A stretch of 64,000 nucleotides of DNA from Croceicoccus sp. (GTDB lineage: Bacteria > Pseudomonadota > Alphaproteobacteria > Sphingomonadales > Sphingomonadaceae). Shown piece by piece: positions 45,211-55,048 of this stretch. Location: the NCBI GenBank assembly GCA_002694745.1, contig NZMY01000006.1:112418-176417 (forward strand), given 5' to 3'. The stretch's first letter is position 1, and the number at the start of each line of letters is the position of its first letter. The translations under genes and the position numbers were made by a program. The notes under the pieces are model-generated. The model saw only the letters and a program-made list of their open reading frames with translations. It was not told where the DNA came from and made no database searches.

Positions 45211-45825
45211 TCAGGCGAACCGCCGCGCCTTGCGCAAGTGCTGATAGGCGTCCACGACGTTCTGCAACCGCTGTTCATGACTACGGTCGCCGCCGTTGCG
45301 GTCGGGGTGATAGCGCCGCACCAGTTCCGAATAGCGTCGCCGCAGCGCGGGCCGGTCGGCGTCATGCGAAAGGCCCAGCACGTTCATCGCCTCGCGGTCG
45401 GCGCCGGACAATCCGGCATCGCGGGCCTGTGCCTCGCGCTCCCAGCCCTGCCTTGCGCGGCTTTTGATATTGCGCGCACGGGCGGAGATCGCGTCGAGCG
45501 GATCGTCGAAATCGGCCCAGCGCGGCATGCCGTCGATGCCCGCCGTCGCCGAGAATGCATTGCGCCCCTTTGACGACCCCGCGCCCCAGCCATAGGCAGG
45601 CGACTGGGCGTCGAGTATCTCGTCCGCGCTCATCCCTTCGAAGAAATCATAGCCCGCGTTGAATGCGCGCACATGGTCGAGGCAGAACCAGCGCCAGTCG
45701 CCGGGCCCGTCGAATCCCGACGCGCGGCGGCCCGGTGCGCGGAATTCGCCTGCCTCTCTACAACCCGGCGCATCGCATGCGCGCCCCTCATTCTCGAATC
45801 GTCCGTGGAACCTGTCGTGCTTCAT
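45211..45825 (-). CDS. J-domain (DnaJ-like) protein with an N-terminal Cys region
   Basis: A 204-residue co-chaperone. The J domain is at the C-terminal end (about 145-204), with HPD at 173-175 (RRYHPDRNGGD), which stimulates Hsp70 ATPase. The N-terminal part has Cys17, Cys22 and Cys48, with His51 (CDAPGC...WFCLDH), a possible zinc site. This architecture, divergent from bolA, is common in alphaproteobacteria, usually next to cobS. Its client is unknown. Confidence 0.88.
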   Translation of the reverse strand: MKHDRFHGRFENEGRACDAPGCREAGEFRAPGRRASGFDGPGDWRWFCLDHVRAFNAGYDFFEGMSADEILDAQSPAYGWGAGSSKGRNAFSATAGIDGMPRWADFDDPLDAISARARNIKSRARQGWEREAQARDAGLSGADREAMNVLGLSHDADRPALRRRYSELVRRYHPDRNGGDRSHEQRLQNVVDAYQHLRKARRFA

Positions 45826-45889
45826 CGCCCTTGAGATGATGGCAGCGCGCCCCAAATGGAACCCCCGCAGACCACACGAAAGCCAGCCC

Positions 45890-46186
45890 ATGCCCGAATC
45901 CGGACCGATCGAAGGCGAAATCCGCCAGCTTCTGACCGATGCGTTCCATCCCGAAACGCTGGTCGTGTCGAACGACAGCGCGATGCATTCGGGCCATGCG
46001 GGCGACGACGGCAGCGGCGAATCGCATTTCTCGGTCATCATCCGCGCCGCCGCGTTCGAGGGCGTCAGCCGCCTGCAGCGCCAGCGCAAGGTGCTGGCCG
46101 CGCTGGGCGACATTCCCGGCCAGCGGGTCCATGCCTTCGCGATCAAGGCGCTGGCCCCTACCGACCCACTGCCGGAGCGCGCATGA
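45890..46186 (+). CDS. bolA: BolA family protein
   Basis: A 98-residue BolA-fold protein: IEGEIRQLLTDAFHPETLVVSNDSAMHSGH, then SHFSVIIRAAAFEGVSRLQRQRKVLAAL and the conserved late His (VHAFAIKAL). BolA proteins bind monothiol glutaredoxins with a shared Fe-S cluster and influence stress morphology. It is divergent from the J-domain gene and overlaps the following GST by 4 bp, an unusual coupling. Confidence 0.92.
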   Translation: MPESGPIEGEIRQLLTDAFHPETLVVSNDSAMHSGHAGDDGSGESHFSVIIRAAAFEGVSRLQRQRKVLAALGDIPGQRVHAFAIKALAPTDPLPERA

Positions 46187-46902
46187 TGGCCTATCGCCTG
46201 TTCTACTGGCCGGGCCTGCCCGGACGCGGCGAATTCGTCCGCATGGCGCTGGAAGCGGCGGAGATCCCCTATAGCGAACCCGCCCGCGACGACGGCGTGG
46301 AAGCGCTGCTTTCCGACATGGAAAAGCGCGAGGAGGCTGGCGGCTTCGCGCCTTTCGCACCGCCCTATCTTGTCGATGGCGATGTTGCGGTGGCGCAGGT
46401 GGCGCATATACTGACATGGCTGGCCGACAGGCACGGGCTGGGCGGCGATGATCTGAAGACCGATCTCGGCCTGATCCAGCTGCAATTGACGATTACCGAC
46501 ATCGTGGCCGAGGTGCACAATGTGCATCACCCGGTCGGCAGTGGCGCCTATTACGACGACCAGAAGGACGAGGCGAAACGCGCCGCCGCGCAGTTCCGCG
46601 AGGATCGCATCCCCAAGTTCCTCGGCCATTTCGAGCGCGCCGCCGCGCTTCATGACGGGCCCTTCGTGCTGGGCGGGAAATGGACCCATGTCGACAGCTC
46701 GCTCGCGCTGCTGATCGACGGGCTGCATTACATGTTCCCCAAGCGCATGGCGGCGGTGAAGGGGGACTATCCGAAACTGCACGCGCTGCGCGATGCCTTC
46801 GTGGATTTGCCCGCGATTAACGCCTATCGTGTGTCGGACCGATGCCAGAACTTCAACGAAGACGGCATCTTTCGCCACTATCCGGAGCTGGACGCAGCAT
46901 GA
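46183..46902 (+). CDS. glutathione S-transferase family protein (sigma/alpha-like)
   Basis: A 239-residue GST with YRLFYWPGLPGRGEFVRMALEAAEIPY at its N-terminus, where Tyr4 or Tyr8 could be the catalytic tyrosine. This is the eukaryote-like sigma/alpha pattern. PPYLVDGDVAVAQVAHILTWLA follows. The helical domain has a DSSLALLIDGLHY capping motif. It is coupled to bolA upstream and pirin downstream (both ATGA overlaps). Confidence 0.87.
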   Translation: MMAYRLFYWPGLPGRGEFVRMALEAAEIPYSEPARDDGVEALLSDMEKREEAGGFAPFAPPYLVDGDVAVAQVAHILTWLADRHGLGGDDLKTDLGLIQLQLTITDIVAEVHNVHHPVGSGAYYDDQKDEAKRAAAQFREDRIPKFLGHFERAAALHDGPFVLGGKWTHVDSSLALLIDGLHYMFPKRMAAVKGDYPKLHALRDAFVDLPAINAYRVSDRCQNFNEDGIFRHYPELDAA

Positions 46903-47807
46903 GCGAGCTTAACCCCGAAACCGCCATCGCCCTTACAGTCGATCCCGTCAGCCACGATCTGGGCGCGTTCGAAGTGCGCCGAGCGGTCCCGCAGGCGGCC
47001 TGCCGCATGGTCGGCCCCTTCGTCTTCATCGACCAGTTCGGCCCCGCGCAGTACGACATCGGCAATGGCATGGACGTGCGGCCCCACCCGCATATCGGCC
47101 TGTCGACAGTCACCTATCTGATGCAGGGCGCGATCGACCACCGCGATTCGCTGGGCAGTTTCGCCACCATCCGTCCCGGCGCGGTAAACCTGATGACGGC
47201 GGGCAGCGGGATCGTCCATTCCGAACGCTCCCCCCAGTCGGAGCGCGAAGCGGGCGGCAGGATATTCGGGACGCAGACATGGCTTGCCCTGCCCGAGGCG
47301 AAGGAGGAGATCGACGCGGACTTCGAAAGCGTATTGGCGGACGACCTGCCCATCGTCGAGGATACATGTGCCAAGGCCCGTGTGATCATGGGCAGCCTGT
47401 GGGGCGCCACCGCGCCGACCACTTGCCATGCCGCCACGATCAATGCCGACATTATCCTCGCTGCGGGCGGCGCGATGCCGATCGAGGCCGAAGCCGACGA
47501 ACGCGCCCTGCTGCTGGTCGAGGGCGAAGCCGAGGTGGGCGGCGAGAGGCTGGAGATGTTCAAGCTGGCCGTCCTGCGACCCGGCCGAGCCATGACCCTG
47601 CGTTCGGAAAAAGGCGCGCGAGTCGTGCTGATGGGCGGAGAGGCGATGACCCGCCGGCACGTATGGTGGAACTTCGTGTCGTCCTCGCGCGAGCGGATCA
47701 ACCAGGCCAAGGAAGACTGGCGCGCGGGCAAGTTCGCCAAGGTGCCGGGCGACGAGAAGGAATTCATCCCCTTGCCGGACCATCCAAAGACTGTCAGCTA
47801 TCCCTGA
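46899..47807 (+). CDS. pirin family protein
   Basis: A 302-residue bicupin. The N-terminal cupin has the metal ligands His63, His65 (RPHPHIGLST), His107 and Glu109 (GSGIVHSE), all conserved for Fe. Pirins act as quercetinase-like dioxygenases or regulatory partners. It overlaps the GST by 4 bp and precedes the hydrolase by 26 bp. Confidence 0.92.
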   Translation: MSELNPETAIALTVDPVSHDLGAFEVRRAVPQAACRMVGPFVFIDQFGPAQYDIGNGMDVRPHPHIGLSTVTYLMQGAIDHRDSLGSFATIRPGAVNLMTAGSGIVHSERSPQSEREAGGRIFGTQTWLALPEAKEEIDADFESVLADDLPIVEDTCAKARVIMGSLWGATAPTTCHAATINADIILAAGGAMPIEAEADERALLLVEGEAEVGGERLEMFKLAVLRPGRAMTLRSEKGARVVLMGGEAMTRRHVWWNFVSSSRERINQAKEDWRAGKFAKVPGDEKEFIPLPDHPKTVSYP

Positions 47808-47833
47808 AAGAAGACAGGGTATGGAGCTGACGC

Positions 47834-48748
47834 ATGAAAAAGGTGGATCTGGGCAATAATATCGAATTGCAGGTTCGTGACGAGGGGCCGCAGGACGCAC
47901 CCGCGCTGATATTTCTGCACGGCTTTCCCGAATCGCACCGCACGTGGCGGCACCAGTTTCCGCATTTTGCCGATCGCTATCGCTGCATCGCGCCCGACCA
48001 GCGCGGCTATCGCCACTCGTCCCGACCGCGCGGGCCGGAGAATTACCGCGCCGATCTGCTGGTCGGCGATGTCTTCGCCTTGGCCGATGCGTTGGGCGTG
48101 GGGGAGTTCACCGTGGTCGGCCACGACTGGGGCGGCGCGATCGCATGGGGCGTGGCGATGGCGGGCCAGTCCTCGTCGCAGAGCCCTTATGCTGGCCGGG
48201 TGACGCGCGCGATCATCGCCAATGCGCCGCATCCCGCAGTGATGCAGCGGCTTCTCTACACCGACCGCGACCAGCGTGCGGCGTCGCAATATATTCGCAC
48301 CTTCCGCGACACGGACAACGACCCGCTGATACGCGAGGGCGGATTGCTGCCCCTGCTTGCAAAGGCCTTCCCGGACCGCGGATCGTCCACCCAGCCAGAG
48401 CCGGAGGAACAGGCCGCGCTGCTGCAGGACTGGTCCGATCCGGACAGCGCGCTGGGCATGATCAACTGGTACCGCGCGTCCACCATCGATGTCCCGCCGA
48501 TGGATGCCCCCTTTGCCGTGCCAGCCGACGCAAGGCCGATCGAAGTGCCGCCAATCACGATCCCCACGCTCGTCGTCTGGGGCATGGAGGACCACGCGCT
48601 GCGCCCCGCCAATCTCGACCGGCTGGGCGATCACGTCAGCGACCTGACAGTGGAGCGGATCGAGGATGCGGGCCATTTCGTCGTCTGGGAACGCGCGGAT
48701 GCAGTCAACGCCGCGATGGACCGCTTTCTGGACTGCACCCAAGGGTAA
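47834..48748 (+). CDS. alpha/beta hydrolase, epoxide hydrolase or dehalogenase type
   Basis: A 304-residue hydrolase. The oxyanion loop HGFPES is at 29-34, and the nucleophile is Asp98 in GHDWGGA, an aspartate as in soluble epoxide hydrolases and haloalkane dehalogenases. The catalytic His is in DAGHFVVWE near residue 281. Aspartate in place of serine rules out a plain esterase. Together with GSTs and pirin it fits xenobiotic or lipid-peroxide detoxification. Confidence 0.88.
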   Translation: MKKVDLGNNIELQVRDEGPQDAPALIFLHGFPESHRTWRHQFPHFADRYRCIAPDQRGYRHSSRPRGPENYRADLLVGDVFALADALGVGEFTVVGHDWGGAIAWGVAMAGQSSSQSPYAGRVTRAIIANAPHPAVMQRLLYTDRDQRAASQYIRTFRDTDNDPLIREGGLLPLLAKAFPDRGSSTQPEPEEQAALLQDWSDPDSALGMINWYRASTIDVPPMDAPFAVPADARPIEVPPITIPTLVVWGMEDHALRPANLDRLGDHVSDLTVERIEDAGHFVVWERADAVNAAMDRFLDCTQG

Positions 48749-48792
48749 CGCCCATTGCCAGCCGCAGCCTGCGCGCCTAAGTCGCGGCTGTC

Positions 48793-49470
48793 ATGACCCA
48801 GCCGCTCACTTTCGCCGTGCCCAAGGGGCGCATCCTCGACGAAGCCCTGCCCGTGATGGCGCAGGCCGGAATCGTGCCCGAGGCGGGCTTCCACGACAAG
48901 AAGAACCGCTCGCTGTCCTTCGCGTGCGAGGATCCGTCGATCCGCCTGATCCGGGTGCGCGCCTTCGACGTCGCCTCCTTCGTCGCGCATGGGGCGGCGC
49001 AGGCGGGGATCGTCGGTTCCGACGTGATCGAGGAGTTCGACTATGCCGACCTCTATGCGCCGGTGGACCTGGGCATCGGCCATTGCCGCCTCTCCATCGC
49101 CGAACCGAAAGACGCGCCGCCGACAGAGATCCGCAGCGCCAGCCATTTGCGGGTCGCGACCAAATATCCCAATCTCACCCGCCGCTGGTTCGAGGCGCGC
49201 GGCATCCAGGCCGAATGCGTCAAGCTGAACGGCGCGATGGAGCTTGCGCCGATGCTGGGTCTTGCCAACCGGATCGTCGACCTCGTCTCCACCGGCAAGA
49301 CGCTGAAGGAAAACGGGCTGGTCGAAACCGCCGAATTGCTACCCGTCTCGGCGCGGCTGATCGTCAATCGCGCCGCTCTCAAGACCGATAGCGCGCGGCT
49401 TGGCCCGCTGATCGACAAGTTCCGCGCCTTGGCAGCGCAGCCGATGCCAGAAACCGTCGGGGCCGCCTGA
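48793..49470 (+). CDS. hisG: ATP phosphoribosyltransferase, short form HisG
   Basis: A 225-residue enzyme for step one of histidine synthesis (ATP plus PRPP). The short form lacks the C-terminal regulatory domain, so activity requires HisZ, which is not in this window. Conserved [11 protein letters not shown] at the start and the PRPP loop near [16 protein letters not shown] are visible. hisD follows with no gap. Confidence 0.94.
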   Translation: MTQPLTFAVPKGRILDEALPVMAQAGIVPEAGFHDKKNRSLSFACEDPSIRLIRVRAFDVASFVAHGAAQAGIVGSDVIEEFDYADLYAPVDLGIGHCRLSIAEPKDAPPTEIRSASHLRVATKYPNLTRRWFEARGIQAECVKLNGAMELAPMLGLANRIVDLVSTGKTLKENGLVETAELLPVSARLIVNRAALKTDSARLGPLIDKFRALAAQPMPETVGAA

Positions 49471-50772
49471 ATGAAGCGCCTGAAATCAAGCGACCCCGGC
49501 TTTGCCAAGGCCTTCGCCCGCATCGTCGCCGACCGGCGCGAGGCGGATGACGATGTCAGCCGCGATGTCGCCAATATCATCGACCGGGTAAAGGCCGACG
49601 GCGACGCGGCGCTGGCCGACTACACCACGCGCTTCGACAAATGGACACCCGTCGGCGAGGACGACTGGCGCATATCGAAGGGCGCCTGCGAGGCGGCGTT
49701 CCACGCGCTCGCCCTTGAATTGCGGCAGGCGCTGGAGACCGCGGCGGACCGCATCGCGGCCTATCACCGCGAGCAATTGCCCGCGCGCCGCGACTATCGC
49801 GATGATCAGGGCGTGCGGCTGGGCGCGATCTGGCGGCCGGTCGATGCGGCGGGGCTGTATGTGCCGGGCGGACGCGCGGCCTATCCCTCCTCGCTGCTGA
49901 TGAATGCGATCCCTGCCCGCGTGGCAGGCGTCGAACGACTGGTGATCGCAACCCCCACGCCCGGCGGGCAGGTCAACGATCTGGTGCTGGCCGCTGCGCA
50001 TCTGGCGGGCGTGGACGAGATCTGGCGTATAGGCGGCGCGCAGGCGATCGCCGCACTGGCCCACGGGACGAAGCGCATTGCGCCGGTCGATGTCGTCACC
50101 GGCCCCGGCAATTCCTGGGTAGCAGAGGCCAAGCGCCAGCTTTACGGCACCGTGGGCATCGACATGGTCGCGGGGCCGAGCGAGATTCTGGTCATCGCGG
50201 ATAAGGACAATCGCGCGCGCCACATCGCCGCCGACCTGCTCAGCCAGGCCGAGCATGACCCGCTGGCGCAGGCGATCCTGATTACCGACAACAATGATTT
50301 CGCCGACCGCGTCGCCGATGCGGTCGGCGTCGAGCTTGCGCAATTGCCGACCCGCCGCGTGGCCGAAGCCAGCTGGCGCGACCACGGCGTGATAATAGAG
50401 GTCGCCTCGCTGGACGAAGCGCCCGCGCTCGCCAACGCGCTGGCGGCGGAGCATGTCGAACTGGCCGTCGCCGATCCCGAACCGATGCTGGAAGCGATCC
50501 GGCACGCGGGCAGCGTCTTCATCGGCCGCCACGCGCCCGAAGCGGTCGGCGATTACGTCGCGGGGCCCAACCACGTCCTGCCCACCGGCCGCCGCGCACG
50601 CTTCGCCAGCGGCTTGTCGGTGCTCGACTTCATGAAACGCACCAGCTTTATCGAACTTGACGAGGCCGCGCTGGCCGCGATCGGCCCCGCCGCCGTGGCG
50701 CTGGCCGAGGCGGAGGGGCTCTACGCTCACGCCCGCTCGGTATCGCTGCGCCTGCAAGGAAACGCGAAATGA
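49471..50772 (+). CDS. hisD: histidinol dehydrogenase
   Basis: A 433-residue zinc enzyme converting histidinol to histidine with two NAD+. Conserved stretches include VPGGRAAYPSSLLMNAIPA, IDMVAGPSEILVIAD and the catalytic/zinc segment SQAEHDPLAQAILIT, with GNHVLPT-like PNHVLPTGRRARF near the end. The other his genes are not adjacent. It overlaps the DUF1993 gene by 4 bp. Confidence 0.96.
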   Translation: MKRLKSSDPGFAKAFARIVADRREADDDVSRDVANIIDRVKADGDAALADYTTRFDKWTPVGEDDWRISKGACEAAFHALALELRQALETAADRIAAYHREQLPARRDYRDDQGVRLGAIWRPVDAAGLYVPGGRAAYPSSLLMNAIPARVAGVERLVIATPTPGGQVNDLVLAAAHLAGVDEIWRIGGAQAIAALAHGTKRIAPVDVVTGPGNSWVAEAKRQLYGTVGIDMVAGPSEILVIADKDNRARHIAADLLSQAEHDPLAQAILITDNNDFADRVADAVGVELAQLPTRRVAEASWRDHGVIIEVASLDEAPALANALAAEHVELAVADPEPMLEAIRHAGSVFIGRHAPEAVGDYVAGPNHVLPTGRRARFASGLSVLDFMKRTSFIELDEAALAAIGPAAVALAEAEGLYAHARSVSLRLQGNAK

Positions 50773-51293
50773 CCCTGTCCCTTCACGCCGCCACCATTCC
50801 CGGCTTCCTGCGCATGCTCGCCAACATGGACCATCTGATCGGCAAGGCCGAGGCATGGTGCGCCGAGCAGGGCCGCAGCGAGGAGGATGTCTGCAGCGCG
50901 CGCATCACGCCCGACATGCTGGACTTCGCCTATCAGGTGAAATCGACCGTTTCGCACTCGGTCGGCGCCGTCGCGGGCATCCGCGCTGGCGTGTTCTCGC
51001 CCGACCGCAGCGAGCCGCCGCGCGGTTTCGCCGCGATGCGCGCGATGCTGGCGGACGCACGCGAAGAACTGGGCGAGTTGACCGAGGCCGACATGGAAAC
51101 CGTGGGCACCGCCGAGATGGAGTTCCGCATGGGCGAGCAATTCGTCGTGCCATTCACGGGGCAGAATTTCCTGCTCAATTTCTCCATCCCCAATTTCTAT
51201 TTTCACGCCACCACCGCCTATGACATCCTGCGCCAGCTGGGCGTTCCGATCGGCAAGCGCGACTATCTGGGACCGGACTGGACCAAGCAATGA
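50769..51293 (+). CDS. DUF1993 family protein
   Basis: A 174-residue protein matching DUF1993: SLHAATIPGFLRMLANMDHLIGKAEAW at the start and FLLNFSIPNFYFHATTAYDILRQLGVPIGKRDYLG at the end. The helical bundle recalls DinB-like folds. Function unknown. It is translationally coupled on both sides, to hisD and nusB, by 4-bp overlaps. Confidence 0.85.
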   Translation: MTLSLHAATIPGFLRMLANMDHLIGKAEAWCAEQGRSEEDVCSARITPDMLDFAYQVKSTVSHSVGAVAGIRAGVFSPDRSEPPRGFAAMRAMLADAREELGELTEADMETVGTAEMEFRMGEQFVVPFTGQNFLLNFSIPNFYFHATTAYDILRQLGVPIGKRDYLGPDWTKQ

Positions 51294-51736
51294 CCGCCAA
51301 ATCGCAATCCCGCTCCGCCGCCCGCCTCGCCGCGGTGCAGGCGCTGTACCAGATGGACATGGAGAAGACGCCGCTCGCGCGCCTGCTCGACGAATTCCAC
51401 CAGCACCGGCTGGGCAAGGAGATTGAGGAAGAGCAATATGCCGATGCCGAAGTCGCCTTCTTCGACGATGTCGTAAAGGGCGTCGATGCGCGCCGGGATG
51501 AAATCGACCTGCTGATCAGCGAGAAACTGGCTCAGGGCTGGTCACTGGCGCGGCTGGACAAGACCATGGTGCAGATCCTGCGCTGCGGCACCTATGAGCT
51601 GCTGGCCCGGCCCGACGTGCCAAAGGCGGCGGCAATCACCGAATATGTCGATGTCGCCCATGCCTTTTTCGAACCGCGCGAGGCGAAATTCGTGAACGGC
51701 CTGCTCGACGCCATCGCCAGGGAGGTGCGGGCCTGA
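51290..51736 (+). CDS. nusB: transcription antitermination factor NusB
   Basis: A 148-residue helical RNA-binding protein that acts with NusE (S10) at boxA in rRNA operons. It starts SRSAARLAAVQALYQMDM and has the conserved RLDKTMVQILRCGTYELL and EYVDVAHAFF. thiL follows; nusB-thiL is a common pair. Confidence 0.95.
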   Translation: MTAKSQSRSAARLAAVQALYQMDMEKTPLARLLDEFHQHRLGKEIEEEQYADAEVAFFDDVVKGVDARRDEIDLLISEKLAQGWSLARLDKTMVQILRCGTYELLARPDVPKAAAITEYVDVAHAFFEPREAKFVNGLLDAIAREVRA

Positions 51737-52650
51737 GCGGACCCGCGCCTTCGTCTGGCGAGGAAGCGTTCATCGCGGCGCTGCGCCAACTGGCGCACGA
51801 TCCGGCGGCGCGCGGACTTTCCGACGATGCGGCCGTGCTGCGTCTGAACGGCGCACTGGTTGCGACGCACGACACCATGGTCGAGGGCGTGCACTGGCTG
51901 CCCGGTCAGGACCCCGCCGATGTCGCGTGGAAGCTGGTCGCGTCGAACCTGTCCGACCTTGCCGCCAAGACATGCCGCCCGGTCGGCCTGCTGCTAAGCT
52001 TCATGCTGGGCGACGAGGCCTGGAACACCCGCTTCGCCGCCGGGCTTGGCGAGGCGCTGGCCGCGTTCGATGCGCCGCTGCTGGGCGGCGATACGGTTTC
52101 CGCCCCTTCCCCCGATGCGCCCAAGGTCATTGGCCTGACCGCGCTGGGTCAGCCGCGGCGTGATCCGCCCCCGTCCCGCGCCGACGCGGCGCCGGGACAG
52201 GCCCTGTGGATCACCGGCCAGTGCGGCGCCGCGCTCGCCGGGTTCGAGGCGCTGCAGGCGGGCAGCGACGACCAAACGCTGACCGCCCCCTATCGCCGCC
52301 CCGTACCGCGCGTTGCCGAAGGGCAGGCGCTGGCCCCCGTGGCCGGCGCGATGATGGACCTGTCCGACGGGCTGCTCCTCGACGCGGCGCGCATGGCCGA
52401 AGCCAGCGGCACCACCATCTCCATCGAAACGTGCCTCGTGCCCGTCCACCCCGCCCTCACCCGCCGCAAGCGCGAGGCGATGAGCTGGGGTGACGATTAC
52501 GAACTGCTGTTCACCCTGCCCGAAGGCGCTGCCTGCCCGGTCGAAGCCGTTCGCATAGGCAGCGTCCAGCCGCGCGGGGCGCATGCGCTGCTGCTCGACG
52601 GATCGCCGCCGCTGGCAGGCCAGTCCCTCGGTTACCGGCACGGCATCTGA
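51733..52650 (+). CDS. thiL: thiamine-monophosphate kinase, apparently using a CTG start
   Basis: A 305-residue kinase making thiamine diphosphate from the monophosphate. The N-terminal GEEAFIAALRQL and SDDAAVL, then THDTMVEGVHW, DLAAK and LGGDTV, are typical ThiL motifs; WGDDYELLF lies near the end. The family N-terminus extends upstream of the first ATG/GTG in frame. The only suitable position is CTG 51733, which overlaps the nusB stop as CTGA and has GGAGG 7 bases upstream. Alternative starts would remove the conserved N-terminus. Confidence 0.9.
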   Translation: MSGPAPSSGEEAFIAALRQLAHDPAARGLSDDAAVLRLNGALVATHDTMVEGVHWLPGQDPADVAWKLVASNLSDLAAKTCRPVGLLLSFMLGDEAWNTRFAAGLGEALAAFDAPLLGGDTVSAPSPDAPKVIGLTALGQPRRDPPPSRADAAPGQALWITGQCGAALAGFEALQAGSDDQTLTAPYRRPVPRVAEGQALAPVAGAMMDLSDGLLLDAARMAEASGTTISIETCLVPVHPALTRRKREAMSWGDDYELLFTLPEGAACPVEAVRIGSVQPRGAHALLLDGSPPLAGQSLGYRHGI

Positions 52651-52778
52651 TCTTGCGGTGATCGGGCGAAAAGCTTTCGCCCAGCTGAACAATGCCTGCT
52701 TGCGCCAGATCGTTTAGCGTGTAGCTTCCCCGTCACGACGCCCGAAAAGGGCGCGAGCATTATTGGAGGGGAAGCGAA

Positions 52779-54947
52779 GTGAGTCTTGTCACGGTCGCAA
52801 TTGCACTTGGCCTTCTGGCCATCATCTACGGATTCGTCACCAGCAGGCAAGTACTCGGCGCGGATGCCGGGTCGGAACGCATGCGGGAAATCGCCGGTGC
52901 CATCCAGGAAGGCGCACAGGCCTATCTGAAGCGGCAATACACCACCATTGCCATCGTCGGTGTCGTCGTTGCGGTGATCGTGGGCGTGGCCCTCGGTGCA
53001 CTCAGCGCAATCGGCTTCGTGATCGGCGCGGTGCTGTCGGGCGTGGCGGGCTTTATCGGGATGAACATTTCGGTCCGCTCGAACGTGCGCACGGCGGCGG
53101 CGGCGCAGAAGGGCCTGCAGGAAGGGTTGACGCTGGCGTTCCGCGCGGGCGCAATCACCGGCATGCTGGTGGCGGGCCTCGCCCTGCTCGCGATCGCGGT
53201 GTTCTATTGGTACCTGACCGCCGTGGCCGGATATGGCGTGGGCGGAGAGGACCGCACCGTGGTGGACGCGCTGGTGGCGCTGGCCTTCGGTGCGTCGCTG
53301 ATCTCGATCTTCGCGCGGCTGGGCGGTGGCATCTTCACCAAGGCGGCAGACGTGGGCGCGGACCTCGTCGGCAAGGTTGAGGCGGGCATCCCTGAGGACG
53401 ATCCGCGCAACCCCGCGGTGATCGCCGATAACGTCGGCGACAATGTCGGCGACTGCGCGGGCATGGCCGCGGATCTGTTCGAAACCTATGTCGTCACCGT
53501 CGGTGCGACCATGGTTCTGACCGCGCTGCTGCTCGCCGATACGGCGGGTTTGCTGCTGGGCAATCTGATGGTGCTGCCGCTGCTGATCGGCGGGGCCTGT
53601 ATTTTGACCTCCATCGTCGGCACCTATTTCGTGCGACTGGGAGGCGGCACCAACATCATGGGTGCGATGTACAAGGGCTTTCTTGTTACCGCCGCCCTGT
53701 CCGTGCCCGCGATCTGGTTCGTGATGCAGCTGGTACTGGGCGACATGAACACGCTGATCGGCGGCGAACCCATCGGCGATGTCGTGCAGATCGTCGACGG
53801 CAGCAATATCGCCGAGGAGGGACTGTCGGCCCAGATCACCGCCTTCACCGGCTGGGACCTGTTCTGGTGCTGCATGCTGGGTCTGGTCATCACCGGGCTG
53901 ATCATCTGGATCACCGAATATTACACCGGCACCAATTTCCGCCCGGTGCGCTCCATCGCCAAGGCTTCGGAAACCGGCCACGGCACCAATGTGATTCAGG
54001 GCCTTGCGATCAGCCTTGAGGCGACCGCGCTGCCCACGCTGGTGATCGTGGCGGGCATCATCATCGCCTATCAGCTGGCAGGCCTGATCGGCATCGCCTA
54101 TGCGGCGACCGCGATGCTGGCGCTGGCCGGCATGGTCGTGGCGCTGGACGCATACGGGCCGGTTACCGACAATGCGGGCGGCATTGCCGAAATGGCGGGG
54201 CTGGACGATGCAGTGCGTGAAAAGACCGATGCGCTGGACGCGGTGGGCAATACCACCAAGGCGGTGACCAAGGGTTATGCGATCGGCTCTGCGGGTCTGG
54301 CCGCGCTGGTCTTGTTCGCGGCCTATACAACCGATCTGGCGCATTTCTTCCCCACGCTGGACGTCGATTTCAGTCTTGAGAACCCATATGTCATCGTTGG
54401 CCTGCTGCTGGGCGCGCTGCTGCCCTATCTGTTCGGCGCGATGGGCATGACCGCGGTGGGCCGCGCGGCGGGCGACGTGGTCAAGGACGTGCGCGACCAG
54501 TTCGCCGCCGATCCCGGCATCATGGCGGGTACGTCGAAACCGAACTACGCCAAGACGGTCGACCTCGTCACCAAGGCGGCGATCAAGGAGATGATCGTTC
54601 CCTCGCTGCTGCCCGTGGTGACGCCGGTGGCGGTCTATTTCGTCATCACCCTCGTCGCGGGCCAGCAGAACGGCTTTGCGGCGCTGGGCGCGTTGCTGCT
54701 GGGCGTCATCGTGGGCGGATTGTTCGTCGCGCTGTCGATGACCAGCGGCGGCGGCGCGTGGGACAATGCCAAGAAATATATCGAGGACGGCAATCACGGC
54801 GGCAAGGGTAGCGAGGCCCACAAGGCCGCAGTGACCGGCGATACGGTCGGCGATCCCTACAAGGACACGGCGGGTCCTGCGGTGAACCCGATGATCAAGA
54901 TCACCAATATCGTCGCCTTGCTGCTGCTGGCGGCTCTGGCGGGCTGA
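52779..54947 (+). CDS. hppA: membrane proton-translocating pyrophosphatase, K+-independent
   Basis: A 722-residue, multi-helix H+ pump driven by PPi hydrolysis. The substrate motif [33 protein letters not shown] is intact. In the segment [14 protein letters not shown] the discriminating residue after GNTT is Lys, which marks K+-independent enzymes; K+-dependent ones have Ala. It starts at GTG 52779 after GGAGGGG. A good terminator follows. Confidence 0.96.
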   Translation: MSLVTVAIALGLLAIIYGFVTSRQVLGADAGSERMREIAGAIQEGAQAYLKRQYTTIAIVGVVVAVIVGVALGALSAIGFVIGAVLSGVAGFIGMNISVRSNVRTAAAAQKGLQEGLTLAFRAGAITGMLVAGLALLAIAVFYWYLTAVAGYGVGGEDRTVVDALVALAFGASLISIFARLGGGIFTKAADVGADLVGKVEAGIPEDDPRNPAVIADNVGDNVGDCAGMAADLFETYVVTVGATMVLTALLLADTAGLLLGNLMVLPLLIGGACILTSIVGTYFVRLGGGTNIMGAMYKGFLVTAALSVPAIWFVMQLVLGDMNTLIGGEPIGDVVQIVDGSNIAEEGLSAQITAFTGWDLFWCCMLGLVITGLIIWITEYYTGTNFRPVRSIAKASETGHGTNVIQGLAISLEATALPTLVIVAGIIIAYQLAGLIGIAYAATAMLALAGMVVALDAYGPVTDNAGGIAEMAGLDDAVREKTDALDAVGNTTKAVTKGYAIGSAGLAALVLFAAYTTDLAHFFPTLDVDFSLENPYVIVGLLLGALLPYLFGAMGMTAVGRAAGDVVKDVRDQFAADPGIMAGTSKPNYAKTVDLVTKAAIKEMIVPSLLPVVTPVAVYFVITLVAGQQNGFAALGALLLGVIVGGLFVALSMTSGGGAWDNAKKYIEDGNHGGKGSEAHKAAVTGDTVGDPYKDTAGPAVNPMIKITNIVALLLLAALAG

Positions 54948-54963
54948 TCGCTGACATCAGCAA

Positions 54964-54999
54964 AACCCTCGTCCGGCATCGTCCGGACGGGGGTTCTTT
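54964..54999 (+). terminator. Rho-independent terminator after hppA
   Basis: AACCCTCGTCCGG pairs with CCGGACGGGGGTT (one G-T) around a 6-base loop and is followed by CTTTG. It lies 17 bp after the hppA stop. Confidence 0.82.
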
Positions 55000-55048
55000 G
55001 TGCCAGCGGCGATTGACGGGGGGCGCGGGGACGGCCATTCGCGTTCGC

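Noticed and set aside
52632..54821. 729-codon open frame antisense to hppA
   Set aside because: His/Gln/Arg/Asp-rich shadow of a transmembrane coding sequence; hppA motifs on the plus strand are unmistakable.
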